Source of the DNA: CAZTAK01 sp964611585
GTDB taxonomy: Bacteria > Pseudomonadota > Alphaproteobacteria > SHVP01
Assembly (NCBI GenBank): GCA_964611585.1
Contig: CAZTAK010000024.1
Span: 1-35,594, forward strand
Direction of reading: 5' to 3'
DNA length: 35,594 nucleotides
Below, piece after piece: positions 23,442 to 31,888 of this stretch. The notes beneath the pieces are model-generated. The model had not been told where the DNA came from. It did not search any database and worked only from the letters and a program-made list of their open reading frames with translations. The position numbers and the translations under genes were made by a program. How positions within the stretch are numbered: position 1 is the first letter of the stretch; each line of letters begins with the position of its first letter.

Positions 23442-24953
23442 ATGGCACCCCCGACTTCTTCTCCACCATATTTGAGTCCTGTCGACGACGGCAACGACCT
23501 GCCGGGTTTTCGCAGCCTGCCGAACAATATCGAGGCCGAACAGGCGCTGTTGGGTGCGATTCTGGTCAACAACGATGGGGCAAATTCGGTCGCCGGATTC
23601 CTGGCGCCCGAACATTTTTTCGAACCCATTCACGGGCGCATCTTTGAGACCGTCCAAAAGCTGATCGAACGCGGGCAGTACGCCAATCCGACGACACTGA
23701 AACCGTTTTTCGAAAACGACGAGGCCATCGCCGAGATCGGTGGCCCCGAATATCTCGATCGCCTCGCCGCGGGCACCGTTACCATCATCAACGCCGAAGA
23801 CTACGGCCGGATCATTCACGACCTGGCGTTGCGGCGGCAATTGATCGCCATTGGCGAAGACATGGTGAACGGGGCCTATGCCGCCGAGATCGAAGAGACC
23901 GCCGATGTGCAGATCGAGGTGGCGGAACAGCGCCTGTACAACCTCGGCGAGAAAGGAAAATTCGAGGGCGGATTCAAGCCCTTTCATTCCGCTCTCACCG
24001 AGGCGGTCGAGAACGCCGAAGCCGCGCTTAAACGCGACAGCCATCTCACCGGCGTCACTACGGGATTGCGCGATCTCGACATGCGACTCGGCGGCCTGCA
24101 CCGCTCCGACCTGGTTATCCTCGCGGGACGTCCATCGATGGGCAAGACGGCGCTGGCGACCAACATCGCCTTCAACGCCGCGCGCGCGTACCGCGAGGCC
24201 CATGACGACGACGGCAACCTTTTGTCCTCCGAAGGGGCCGTCGTCGCCTTTTTTTCCCTCGAGATGTCGTCCGAACAGCTGGCGAGCCGGATCCTGGCCG
24301 AGGTCACCGAAATCCCGTCGGAAAAGCTCCGACGCGGCTTGTTCAGCCAGGACGACTTCGTGCGGTTGGCTCAGGCGAGCCGTGATCTCGAATCGACACC
24401 CTTGTTCATCGACGACACCCCGGCAATCAGCGTGGCGGCGCTGCGGGCGCGGGCGCGGCGCCTGAAGCGGACCCGGAACCTCGGTCTGATCGTAGTCGAT
24501 TACCTGCAACTGGTCCGTAGCACCGAGACCCGCCGTTACGACAACCGTGTGCTGGAGATTTCGGAAATCACCCAGGGTCTGAAAGCGCTGGCCAAGGAAT
24601 TGGACGTACCGGTGCTGGCCCTGTCGCAGTTGAGCCGCCAGGTCGAGCAGCGCGACGACAAGCGCCCGCAACTGTCGGACCTGCGCGAATCCGGCGCCAT
24701 AGAACAGGACGCCGACGTGGTCATGTTCATCTTCCGCGAAGAGTACTATCACGAGCGCCGCCGCCCGCCGGAAGCCGCGCCCGAATTCGAAGAATGGCGC
24801 TCCAAGATGAACGATGTTCAGGGCATCGCCGAAGTCATCATCGGCAAGCACCGGCACGGTCCCACCGGGACCGAAAAACTTCTGTTCAACGGCCAGATCA
24901 CGAAGTTCATCGACCTCGCCCGCCAGGATCACGTCGCGGACATCCCGCTCTAG
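23442..24953 (+). CDS. dnaB: Replicative DNA helicase
   Basis: Hexameric helicase that unwinds the lagging-strand template at the fork. The 503-aa protein has the N-terminal DnaB domain (NNIEAEQALLGAIL near 28-41), a linker, and the RecA-like domain with Walker A GRPSMGKT (229-236), FFSLEMSSEQLASR, the Walker B strand LIVVDYLQL and the C-terminal KHRHGPTGT motif. No intein is present. The ATG at 23442 is chosen because upstream in-frame residues are unlike the family. It is followed by alr after two bases. Confidence 0.97.
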   Translation: MAPPTSSPPYLSPVDDGNDLPGFRSLPNNIEAEQALLGAILVNNDGANSVAGFLAPEHFFEPIHGRIFETVQKLIERGQYANPTTLKPFFENDEAIAEIGGPEYLDRLAAGTVTIINAEDYGRIIHDLALRRQLIAIGEDMVNGAYAAEIEETADVQIEVAEQRLYNLGEKGKFEGGFKPFHSALTEAVENAEAALKRDSHLTGVTTGLRDLDMRLGGLHRSDLVILAGRPSMGKTALATNIAFNAARAYREAHDDDGNLLSSEGAVVAFFSLEMSSEQLASRILAEVTEIPSEKLRRGLFSQDDFVRLAQASRDLESTPLFIDDTPAISVAALRARARRLKRTRNLGLIVVDYLQLVRSTETRRYDNRVLEISEITQGLKALAKELDVPVLALSQLSRQVEQRDDKRPQLSDLRESGAIEQDADVVMFIFREEYYHERRRPPEAAPEFEEWRSKMNDVQGIAEVIIGKHRHGPTGTEKLLFNGQITKFIDLARQDHVADIPL

Positions 24954-24955
24954 TC

Positions 24956-26065
24956 ATGGTCGTGGCGGCCGGCGCCACCGCGGTCCTGACCGTCGATCTC
25001 GATGCGCTGGCGGCAAATTACCGGACGTTGCGCGCCCACCTTGCCACCGAGGCGGAATGCGCGGCCGTGGTCAAGGCAGACGGTTACGGCCTCGGCGCCG
25101 CCGAAACCGCGGCCCGGCTCAGCCGCGAAGGATGCAAGACGTTTTTTGTCGCTTCCCTCGATGAAGGGATCGACCTTCGCGCGGCCCTTCCGGCACCGGA
25201 AATCTATGTCTTCCTCGGCCCAGAATCGGACACCGTGGCCGAATTTGAAGCCAATCGCCTGACCCCGGTGCTCAACCGTCCCGACCAGATCGCGTTGTGG
25301 CGACGGCGCGGGCGGGAATCCGGCAAGCCCGTGCCCGCGGCGATACAACTCGACACCGGCATGAGCCGGCTCGGTCTGGCGGAGCCGGAAACCGTCGCGA
25401 TTGCCGCCGAAACGGATTGGCGGGACGGCCTCGATCTGCGGCTGGTCATGAGCCACCTCGCCTGCGCCGACGACCCGGATGACGCCATGAACGGGACGCA
25501 GCAGCAGGACTTCGATCGCCTGCGCGCGCTCCTCGGTCCGGCCGCCGCCAGTCTCGCCAATTCGGCGGGTGTCCTGTTGGGCAGCGACTATCACTACGAT
25601 ATGGTGCGGCCCGGCATCGCCTTGTACGGCGGGAATCCGTTAATCCACGGCACGAACATTTTCGGGCAAGTTATTCAGATTCAATCGAAAATCGTCCAAG
25701 TCCGGCAAATTGACTCGCCCCGGACCGTTGGCTATGGTGCGACCCACCGCGCCAGGGGACCGAGCCGGATTGCGACCGTGCCGGTTGGCTACGCGGACGG
25801 TTATTTGCGTAGTCTCGGCAATCGGGGAATGGTTTCCATCGGTGGCGTTGCGGTCCCCGTCGTCGGGCGGGTATCCATGGATCTGATAACGGTGGATGTC
25901 ACCGCCCTTCCCGAGCCGGAAACCCGGCCCGGCATCATCGTGGACCTTCTTGGCAATGGAATCGACCTGGACGACCTCGCGGCCGCGGCCGGGACTATCG
26001 CCTACGAACTGCTTACCCGGTGGGGACCGCGCATGAAACGGGACTACCGCGGCATTGCCTCGTGA
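24956..26065 (+). CDS. alr: Alanine racemase
   Basis: PLP enzyme that makes D-alanine for peptidoglycan. The 369-aa protein has the cofactor lysine Lys40 in VVKADGYGLG, the QLDTGMSRLG strand, and the TVGYGATHRA segment near residue 260 that carries the catalytic tyrosine, followed by VPVGYADGYLRSL. The C-terminal beta domain includes GRVSMDLITVDVT. The ATG at 24956 is two bases after dnaB; dnaB-alr adjacency is common in alphaproteobacteria. It overlaps the next gene by GTGA. A constitutive (Alr) or catabolic (DadX) role cannot be told from sequence; the context favours Alr. Confidence 0.95.
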   Translation: MVVAAGATAVLTVDLDALAANYRTLRAHLATEAECAAVVKADGYGLGAAETAARLSREGCKTFFVASLDEGIDLRAALPAPEIYVFLGPESDTVAEFEANRLTPVLNRPDQIALWRRRGRESGKPVPAAIQLDTGMSRLGLAEPETVAIAAETDWRDGLDLRLVMSHLACADDPDDAMNGTQQQDFDRLRALLGPAAASLANSAGVLLGSDYHYDMVRPGIALYGGNPLIHGTNIFGQVIQIQSKIVQVRQIDSPRTVGYGATHRARGPSRIATVPVGYADGYLRSLGNRGMVSIGGVAVPVVGRVSMDLITVDVTALPEPETRPGIIVDLLGNGIDLDDLAAAAGTIAYELLTRWGPRMKRDYRGIAS

Positions 26066-26844
26066 TTGCGGTTGCTCTTCTCGCCCGCATCGGGCGGCTG
26101 TTCCTTAACTTCCTTGAATCGGCCGGTCGGCTCGGCATCTTTGCCGGCGTCGCCGTATCGCATTGTTTCCGGCCGCCGTGGTTTCCGCGCATTCTGGCGC
26201 AGCAGGTGCTCAGCATCGGCTATTACTCGCTGCCGGTGGTGGGCCTGACGACATTGTTCACCGGCATGGCGCTGGCACTGCAAATCTTCGAAGGCACGTC
26301 GCGCTTCAACGCCGAAGGGTCGGTGGCCTGGATCGTCGCCATCGGCATGACCCGCGAGCTCGCGCCGGTGCTGGGCGGGCTGATGGTTGCGGGCCGGGTC
26401 GGCGCCGCCATGGCGGCGGAAATCGGCACCATGCGGGTGACCGAACAGATCGACGCCCTGACGACGCTGTCCACCAACCCGTTCAAGTACCTGATTGCGC
26501 CGCGTTTGATCGCCGGCACCACGATGGTGCCGTTCCTGGTGCTGGTGGGCGACATCATCGGAATCTTCGGCGGCTACATCATCAGCGTCAATGTGCTGGG
26601 CTTCAATCCGGGCGGTTATGTCCAGAACACCTGGGACATTCTTGAAACCATCGACATCGTCAGCGGCCTGGTCAAGGCGGGCGTTTTTGGCTTCCTGGTG
26701 ACGCTGATGGGGTGTTACCACGGCTTTTTCAGCCGCGGCGGGGCGCAAGGCGTGGGCGCGGCCACCACCAACGCGGTGGTGACCGCCTCGATCCTGATTC
26801 TGTCCGCGAACCTGATCGTGACCCAATTGTTCTTTAGCAACTGA
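26062..26844 (+). CDS. mlaE: MlaE family ABC transporter permease
   Basis: Inner-membrane permease of the Mla/MCE type, which moves phospholipids between the inner membrane and the envelope to keep outer-membrane asymmetry. The 260-aa product has about five or six hydrophobic segments and the family block MTRELAPVLGGLMVAGRVGAAMAAEIGTM, then VTEQIDAL. The GTG at 26062 overlaps the alr stop as GTGA; the frame is open earlier but only inside alr. mlaF follows after seven bases. The usual mlaD, mlaC and mlaB partners are not in this window. Confidence 0.88.
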   Translation: MIAVALLARIGRLFLNFLESAGRLGIFAGVAVSHCFRPPWFPRILAQQVLSIGYYSLPVVGLTTLFTGMALALQIFEGTSRFNAEGSVAWIVAIGMTRELAPVLGGLMVAGRVGAAMAAEIGTMRVTEQIDALTTLSTNPFKYLIAPRLIAGTTMVPFLVLVGDIIGIFGGYIISVNVLGFNPGGYVQNTWDILETIDIVSGLVKAGVFGFLVTLMGCYHGFFSRGGAQGVGAATTNAVVTASILILSANLIVTQLFFSN

Positions 26845-26851
26845 CGGCGCC

Positions 26852-27625
26852 ATGTCCGACTCCAAAATCTCACTCCGCGGCGTGCGCAAATCGTTCGGGC
26901 GCAATGTCGTGCTCGACGGTATTGACCTCGAAGTCGGGCGCAGCGAATCCCTGGTCGTGATCGGCGGCTCGGGCACCGGCAAATCTGTGACCATCAAGTG
27001 CATCCTCGGGCTGCTGCGGCCCGATGGCGGGACGATCACCGTCGATGGCGAAGAGGTGACCCGCATACGCGGCGCCGACCGCGATCGCGTGTTGCGAAAA
27101 TTCGGCATGCTGTTTCAGGGTGCGGCGCTGTTCGACAGCCTGCGGGTGTGGGAAAACGTGGCCTTCGGCTTGATTCAGGGGCGCGGCATGGCACGCGCCG
27201 AAGCCAAGGCCGTCGCCACCTCCAAGCTCGCCCAGGTCGGCCTCGGCCCCGAAGTCGGCGAACTGGGACCGGCTGAACTCTCGGGCGGCATGCAAAAGCG
27301 CGTCGCCCTTGCCCGCGCCATCGCCACCGACCCGGAAATCATTTTTTTTGACGAACCGACCACCGGACTCGACCCGATCATGGCGGACGTCATCAACGAC
27401 CTGATCGTCAACCTCGTCAAATCTTTGGGCGCAACGGCGCTCTCGATTACCCACGACATCGCCAGCGCGCGCAAGATTGCCGACCGGGTCGCCATGATCC
27501 ACGAGGGACGGATCATTTGGTCGGGCCCGGTCGAAGAACTCGACGACAGCGGCAACGCTTACGTCGATCAATTCATTCGCGGTCGTGCCGAGGGCCCGAT
27601 CCAGATGCAGGTGCATCGCTTGTGA
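26852..27625 (+). CDS. mlaF: MlaF family ABC transporter ATP-binding protein
   Basis: Cytosolic ATPase that would pair with the MlaE permease immediately upstream. The 257-aa protein has Walker A GGSGTGKS (38-45), a Q-loop in FGMLFQGAALFDSL (84-97) typical of MlaF/TtgA-type ATPases, signature LSGGM (143-147), Walker B IIFFDEP (163-169) and switch His in SITHD. The C-terminus adds about 15 residues after FIRG. It lies seven bases from mlaE and 30 bases before radA. Confidence 0.9.
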   Translation: MSDSKISLRGVRKSFGRNVVLDGIDLEVGRSESLVVIGGSGTGKSVTIKCILGLLRPDGGTITVDGEEVTRIRGADRDRVLRKFGMLFQGAALFDSLRVWENVAFGLIQGRGMARAEAKAVATSKLAQVGLGPEVGELGPAELSGGMQKRVALARAIATDPEIIFFDEPTTGLDPIMADVINDLIVNLVKSLGATALSITHDIASARKIADRVAMIHEGRIIWSGPVEELDDSGNAYVDQFIRGRAEGPIQMQVHRL

Positions 27626-27655
27626 CGCCGCAATCCGAACTCTCCGCCTAGCGCG

Positions 27656-29038
27656 ATGTCCCGGCCCCAATCGAAATTTGCCTGCCAGGAATGCGGCGCC
27701 AGTTTTCCGCGCTGGGTCGGGCGCTGCGAATCCTGCGGCGCCTGGAACACGCTGGTCGAAGAAGCGGCCGCCGTGGTGGTGCCGCGCGGGCTCTCCCGCG
27801 GCAGGGGCCGCAAAATCGAGTTTGCCCCCCTCAAGGGCGAAACCGCGCCGGCGCCCCGTATCGCGACCGGCATCGGCGAGTTCGACCGGGTTTGCGGCGG
27901 CGGCTTCGTTCCCGGCTCGGCGCTGCTGGTGGGTGGCGATCCCGGGATCGGCAAATCGACACTCCTGCTGCAGGCGGTCGGCGTTCTCGCGCGGGCGGGC
28001 CTCTCCTGCGACTATATTTCCGGCGAAGAGGCCGTGGCGCAAGTGCGCCTTCGGGCGGAACGGCTGGGACTCGCCGACGCGCCGGTGCGGGTCGCGGCTG
28101 CCACCGACGTGCGCGACATCGTTACGACCCTCGACGGCAAGGCTGCACCCGACGTGGTGGTGATCGATTCAATCCAGACCATGTTCGTGGACAGCCTCGA
28201 TTCGGCACCGGGCACGGTGGCGCAGGTGCGCGCCAGCGCCCAGGAGTTGATTCGCCTTGCCAAGCGCCGCGGACTGACTGTGTTTCTGGTCGGACACGTA
28301 ACCAAGGAAGGCATGATTGCCGGGCCCCGCGTCCTCGAACACATGGTCGATACGGTGCTTTATTTCGAAGGCGAGCGCGGCCACCAGTTCCGGATCCTGC
28401 GCGCGGTCAAGAACCGGTTCGGCCCGACTGACGAAATCGGCGTGTTCGAGATGACCGATGCGGGCTTGTCCGAGGTGCCAAACCCGTCGGCTCTGTTTCT
28501 CGCCGACCGCAAGGTGCCGGTTGCGGGCGCCGCCGTCTTTGCGGGTCTCGAAGGCACGCGTCCGTTGCTGGTCGAGATTCAGGCGCTGGTCGCGCCCTCA
28601 TCGCTCGCCACGCCACGGCGCGCGGTGGTCGGTTGGGACGGCGGACGGCTTGCCATGGTGCTGGCGGTACTCGAAGCCCGGTGCGGCCTTGCGCTCGCCG
28701 GCCGCGACATCTACCTCAACGTCGCCGGCGGCCTGCGGATCTCGGAGCCGGCCGCTGACCTGGCCGTGGCGACGGTCCTGATTTCAGCCTTCGCCGAGGT
28801 ACCGATGCCTGACGAAACCGTCGTCTTCGGCGAGATCGGCCTCTCGGGGGAAATTCGCGCCGTCGCCCAGGCCGACGTCCGCCTCAAGGAGGCGGCCAAG
28901 CTCGGCTTTACCGCCGCCTTCGCCCCGCCCGGGACCAGCGCCCGGCGTCACGCCCTCAAAGTGCGCGAAATCGGCCACCTGCACGAACTTGTTGCCCGTT
29001 TCGAAGACGCCGGCACGGCAGTGCCAAACGCGAGTTAG
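27656..29038 (+). CDS. radA: DNA repair protein RadA
   Basis: RecA-related DnaB-type helicase that helps branch migration during recombination. The 460-aa protein has an N-terminal zinc finger (Cys10, Cys13, Cys24, Cys27), a RecA-like domain with Walker A GGDPGIGKS (93-101), the RadA-specific KNRFG (252-256), and a Lon-protease-like C-terminal domain (YLNVAGGLRI ... EIGLSGEIRAV). The start at 27656 matches the conserved KFACQECG beginning. cvpA follows after seven bases; radA-cvpA-purF is a conserved alphaproteobacterial order. Confidence 0.97.
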   Translation: MSRPQSKFACQECGASFPRWVGRCESCGAWNTLVEEAAAVVVPRGLSRGRGRKIEFAPLKGETAPAPRIATGIGEFDRVCGGGFVPGSALLVGGDPGIGKSTLLLQAVGVLARAGLSCDYISGEEAVAQVRLRAERLGLADAPVRVAAATDVRDIVTTLDGKAAPDVVVIDSIQTMFVDSLDSAPGTVAQVRASAQELIRLAKRRGLTVFLVGHVTKEGMIAGPRVLEHMVDTVLYFEGERGHQFRILRAVKNRFGPTDEIGVFEMTDAGLSEVPNPSALFLADRKVPVAGAAVFAGLEGTRPLLVEIQALVAPSSLATPRRAVVGWDGGRLAMVLAVLEARCGLALAGRDIYLNVAGGLRISEPAADLAVATVLISAFAEVPMPDETVVFGEIGLSGEIRAVAQADVRLKEAAKLGFTAAFAPPGTSARRHALKVREIGHLHELVARFEDAGTAVPNAS

Positions 29039-29045
29039 GGGCGCG

Positions 29046-29690
29046 ATGGAAGACCTTCCCGTCAATCTGGTCGATGTCGCGTTCGTCGCCGTAGTCCTGG
29101 TGTCGGGGCTTTTGGCGCTCTACCGCGGGTTCGTGACCGAGGTCCTGGCCGTCGCCGGATGGGTCGGCGCCGCGATCGTCACCCTCACCCTTTTCGAACC
29201 GGCCCGCCCGATCGCCCGCGATTACATCCCCTCGGAACTCGCCGCCGACGTCGCCACCGGGATTGCGTTGTTCGTCATCTCATTGATCGTGATATCGACG
29301 GTGACGCATTTTGCCGCCAAGCTGGTACGCGGCAAGCGCGCCGGCGTGTTCGACCGGGCGCTCGGGTTTCTGTTCGGGTTGCTGCGCGGCTATGTCGTGC
29401 TGGCGTTGCTGTTCCTGCTGTTTTCGCGGGTCTATCCGCCCACCGAACGGCCGGCGTGGATGAGCGATGCGCTGACCCTTCCGGCGCTCAAGTACGGTTC
29501 CGATACGCTGCTCCGGCTGGTGCCTGCCGGCACCCTGGAACAGGGCGGCCGGACCGGACCCCGCGACGACGGCACCCTGACCGGACTCGCGGCGGGCCAG
29601 CCCCAGATGGTGGCTGACAATGCGAGTCCCGGGCGCTATAACGGCGGCGCCATGCCCCAGCGGTCCACGTTCAGCCAACCCCTGAGTTGA
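29046..29690 (+). CDS. cvpA: CvpA family membrane protein
   Basis: Family linked to colicin V production and, more recently, to envelope stress tolerance; the biochemical role is not settled. The 214-aa protein has four predicted membrane segments in the first 135 residues (NLVDVAFVAVVLVSGLLAL ..., GIALFVISLIVISTV, LFGLLRGYVVLALLFLLF) and the family-typical YRGFVTEVLAVAGW. The C-terminal 75 residues are soluble, with a tail rich in Gly, Pro and Ser. The last 25 codons overlap a probable purF promoter. The ATG at 29046 is chosen because the upstream frame only runs through radA. Confidence 0.92.
   Translation: MEDLPVNLVDVAFVAVVLVSGLLALYRGFVTEVLAVAGWVGAAIVTLTLFEPARPIARDYIPSELAADVATGIALFVISLIVISTVTHFAAKLVRGKRAGVFDRALGFLFGLLRGYVVLALLFLLFSRVYPPTERPAWMSDALTLPALKYGSDTLLRLVPAGTLEQGGRTGPRDDGTLTGLAAGQPQMVADNASPGRYNGGAMPQRSTFSQPLS
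29614..29642 (+). promoter_or_regulatory. Predicted purF promoter inside the 3' end of cvpA
   Basis: CTGACA (29614-29619), a 17-bp spacer and TATAAC (29637-29642), both inside the cvpA reading frame. A start near 29649 gives a leader of about 86 nt before the purF ATG at 29735. The hexamers are five of six matches to consensus at optimal spacing, the best match on the plus strand of the window. Confidence 0.55.
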
Positions 29691-29734
29691 CGGTGCCCGG
29701 GCCGGTCAATCCAGACTCCTTGCGGGAACGCCCT

Positions 29735-31177
29735 ATGCCCTGGCACGAGGACAAGTTTCACGACGAGTGCGGAATATTCGGCATCTTCGGACACGACGAT
29801 GCGTCCGCCCATGCCGCGCTTGGGCTGCACGCCCTTCAGCATCGCGGCCAGGAAGCCGGCGGCATCGTCACTTGCGACGGCAACCAATTTCATTCGGAAC
29901 GCCGGCTCGGCCTGGTTGGGGATAATTTCAACGATCCACAGGTTATCGCGCGGCTCAAGGGGTCGTCGGCTATCGGCCACAACCGCTACGCCACGACCGG
30001 CGAAACGGTATTGCGTAACGTCCAGCCTTTGTTTGCAGAGTTTGCGTTCGGCGGATTCGCCGTCGCCCACAACGGCAATCTCACCAACGCGCTCACCTTG
30101 CGCAAGGATCTGGTCTCGCGCGGGGCAATTTTTCAGTCCACAACCGATACCGAGGTCATCATCCACCTGATGGCGACAAGCAGCCAGGGGCCGATGGTGG
30201 ACCGGGTAATCGACGCCCTGCGCCGGACCGAAGGCGCTTATTCGCTGGTCGCGCTGGCGGACGAGCAGCTTATCGGCGTGCGCGATCCGCTCGGCGTGCG
30301 CCCGCTGGTGATTGGTGCTCTGGATTCGGCATTGGTGCTGGCGTCGGAAACGTGCGCACTTGACATCATCGGCGCCCGGTTCTTGCGCGACGTCGAGCCC
30401 GGCGAAATGGTGGTCATCGATTCGAGCGATCTTCATAGCCTCAGACCGTTTCCCGACCAGCCGCGCAAGTTCTGCATTTTCGAGTTCATCTACTTCGCCC
30501 GCCCCGATAGCGTGGTCGAGGGCGTTGGCGTTTACGAAACCCGCAAGCGAATCGGCGCCGAACTCGCGCGCGAAAGCCACGTCGATGCCGACATGGTAAT
30601 TCCCGTGCCCGATTCAGGTACGCCCGCGGCGTTGGGATACGCCGATCAGGCCCGTATCCCGTTCGAACTGGGGATCGTGCGCAACCACTATGTCGGGCGG
30701 ACCTTTATCGAACCGGGCGAACAGATCCGCCACCTGGGCGTAAAACTCAAACACAATGCCAACCAAAGCCTGGTCCGGGGCAAGCGCGTCGTTCTGGTCG
30801 ACGATTCGATCGTGCGCGGCACCACTTCGGTCAAGATCGTGGAAATGATGCGAACTGCCGGCGCGGCCGAGGTGCACATGCGAATCGCGAGCCCGCCGAC
30901 CACGCATTCGTGTTTCTACGGTGTCGACACACCCGAGCGCGACAAGCTGCTGGCCGCCCAGCACGGCATCGAGGCGATGCGCGACCACGTCGGGGTCGAC
31001 ACCCTTACGTTTGTCAGCCACGACGGTCTCTACCGCGCGATGGGGCAATCCAAGCGCGATGGCGCCCATCCGCAATACTGTGACGCGTGCTTTACCGGCG
31101 ATTATCCAATCAGGCTCACTGACCTCGAAGGCGGCAAGTCGACGGCTCAGCTTTCACTGCTGGCGGAACGCGCCTGA
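29735..31177 (+). CDS. purF: Amidophosphoribosyltransferase
   Basis: First committed enzyme of purine synthesis; uses glutamine to aminate PRPP. The 480-aa protein has an 11-residue propeptide before the N-terminal nucleophile Cys12 (DECGIFGIFG), which must be removed for activity, an Ntn-glutaminase domain with HNRYATTG, and a phosphoribosyltransferase domain with PRPP loop VVLVDDSIVRGTT. Cys247 (KFCIFEF), Cys393 (HSCFYG), Cys449 and Cys452 (YCDAC) fit the four ligands of the Fe-S cluster in the Bacillus-type enzyme, unlike E. coli PurF. GGGAA precedes the ATG at 29735. Confidence 0.97.
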   Translation: MPWHEDKFHDECGIFGIFGHDDASAHAALGLHALQHRGQEAGGIVTCDGNQFHSERRLGLVGDNFNDPQVIARLKGSSAIGHNRYATTGETVLRNVQPLFAEFAFGGFAVAHNGNLTNALTLRKDLVSRGAIFQSTTDTEVIIHLMATSSQGPMVDRVIDALRRTEGAYSLVALADEQLIGVRDPLGVRPLVIGALDSALVLASETCALDIIGARFLRDVEPGEMVVIDSSDLHSLRPFPDQPRKFCIFEFIYFARPDSVVEGVGVYETRKRIGAELARESHVDADMVIPVPDSGTPAALGYADQARIPFELGIVRNHYVGRTFIEPGEQIRHLGVKLKHNANQSLVRGKRVVLVDDSIVRGTTSVKIVEMMRTAGAAEVHMRIASPPTTHSCFYGVDTPERDKLLAAQHGIEAMRDHVGVDTLTFVSHDGLYRAMGQSKRDGAHPQYCDACFTGDYPIRLTDLEGGKSTAQLSLLAERA

Positions 31178-31179
31178 AT

Positions 31180-31884
31180 TTGGTGGATATTCTCAAAGAC
31201 CGGGTTGCGCTGATTACCGGCGCCTCGCGCGGCATCGGCGCCGCAGTGGCAAAACGGTTTGCGGCCGAGGGCGCGCACGTGATTCTGACCGCGCGCACCC
31301 GGGGCGGCCTCGAGGACGTCGATGACGCGATCCGCGCGGCCGGCGGCAGCGCCACCCTGGTGCCGATGGACTTGATGGACTTTCCCGCCATCGACCGCCT
31401 CGGCGGCGCGGTCGCGGAACGCTGGCAGCGGCTCGATATCCTGGTCGGCAACGCCGCCCGTCTCGGTCAGTTGAGCCCGATGCCTCATTACACACCAGAA
31501 ATGTGGGGCGAGGTGATTGCCGTCAACCTGACGGCGCAGTGGCGGTTGATCCGGGCGTTCGACCCGCTGCTGCGCCTGTCTACGGCCGGGCGCGCGATCT
31601 TTGTGACTTCGGCGGTCGGCCATGTGCCGCGGGCATACTGGGGACCTTATGCGGTCAGCAAGGCGGGGCTGGAAAACATGGTCTGCACGTGGGCCGCGGA
31701 ACTCGAAAAAACCAAGCTGCGGGCGAATGTCATCGACCCGGGCAGTGTCGCGACGCGGATGCGGGCCGAAGCCTACCCCGGCGAAGACTCGGGCACCCTG
31801 CCCTCGCCCGACGAGATCGCCGGGCACTTTGTAAAAGTGGCGCGAACTGAGTACACCGGCAACGGACGGATCGTGACACTCTAA
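31180..31884 (+). CDS. Short-chain dehydrogenase/reductase, substrate unknown
   Basis: Classical SDR of 234 aa with the cofactor loop TGASRGIGAA (13-22), catalytic Ser144, Tyr157 and Lys161 (YAVSK), and an R40 after the second strand that suggests NADP. The usual NNAG is replaced by GNAA (90-93). The start is TTG at 31180 or GTG at 31183, two to five bases after the purF stop, with GGCGGAA about 12 bases before. It ends the plus-strand series and is convergent with der, with four bases between stops. An SDR directly after purF is common in alphaproteobacteria, but its substrate is not known to me. Confidence 0.85.
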   Translation: MVDILKDRVALITGASRGIGAAVAKRFAAEGAHVILTARTRGGLEDVDDAIRAAGGSATLVPMDLMDFPAIDRLGGAVAERWQRLDILVGNAARLGQLSPMPHYTPEMWGEVIAVNLTAQWRLIRAFDPLLRLSTAGRAIFVTSAVGHVPRAYWGPYAVSKAGLENMVCTWAAELEKTKLRANVIDPGSVATRMRAEAYPGEDSGTLPSPDEIAGHFVKVARTEYTGNGRIVTL

Positions 31885-31888
31885 GCAG

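Noticed and set aside
31180..31884. A second fabG
   Set aside because: It has the SDR fold but lacks the FabG C-terminal signature and NNAG, and it sits with purF rather than the fab genes, so it is left as an SDR of unknown substrate.
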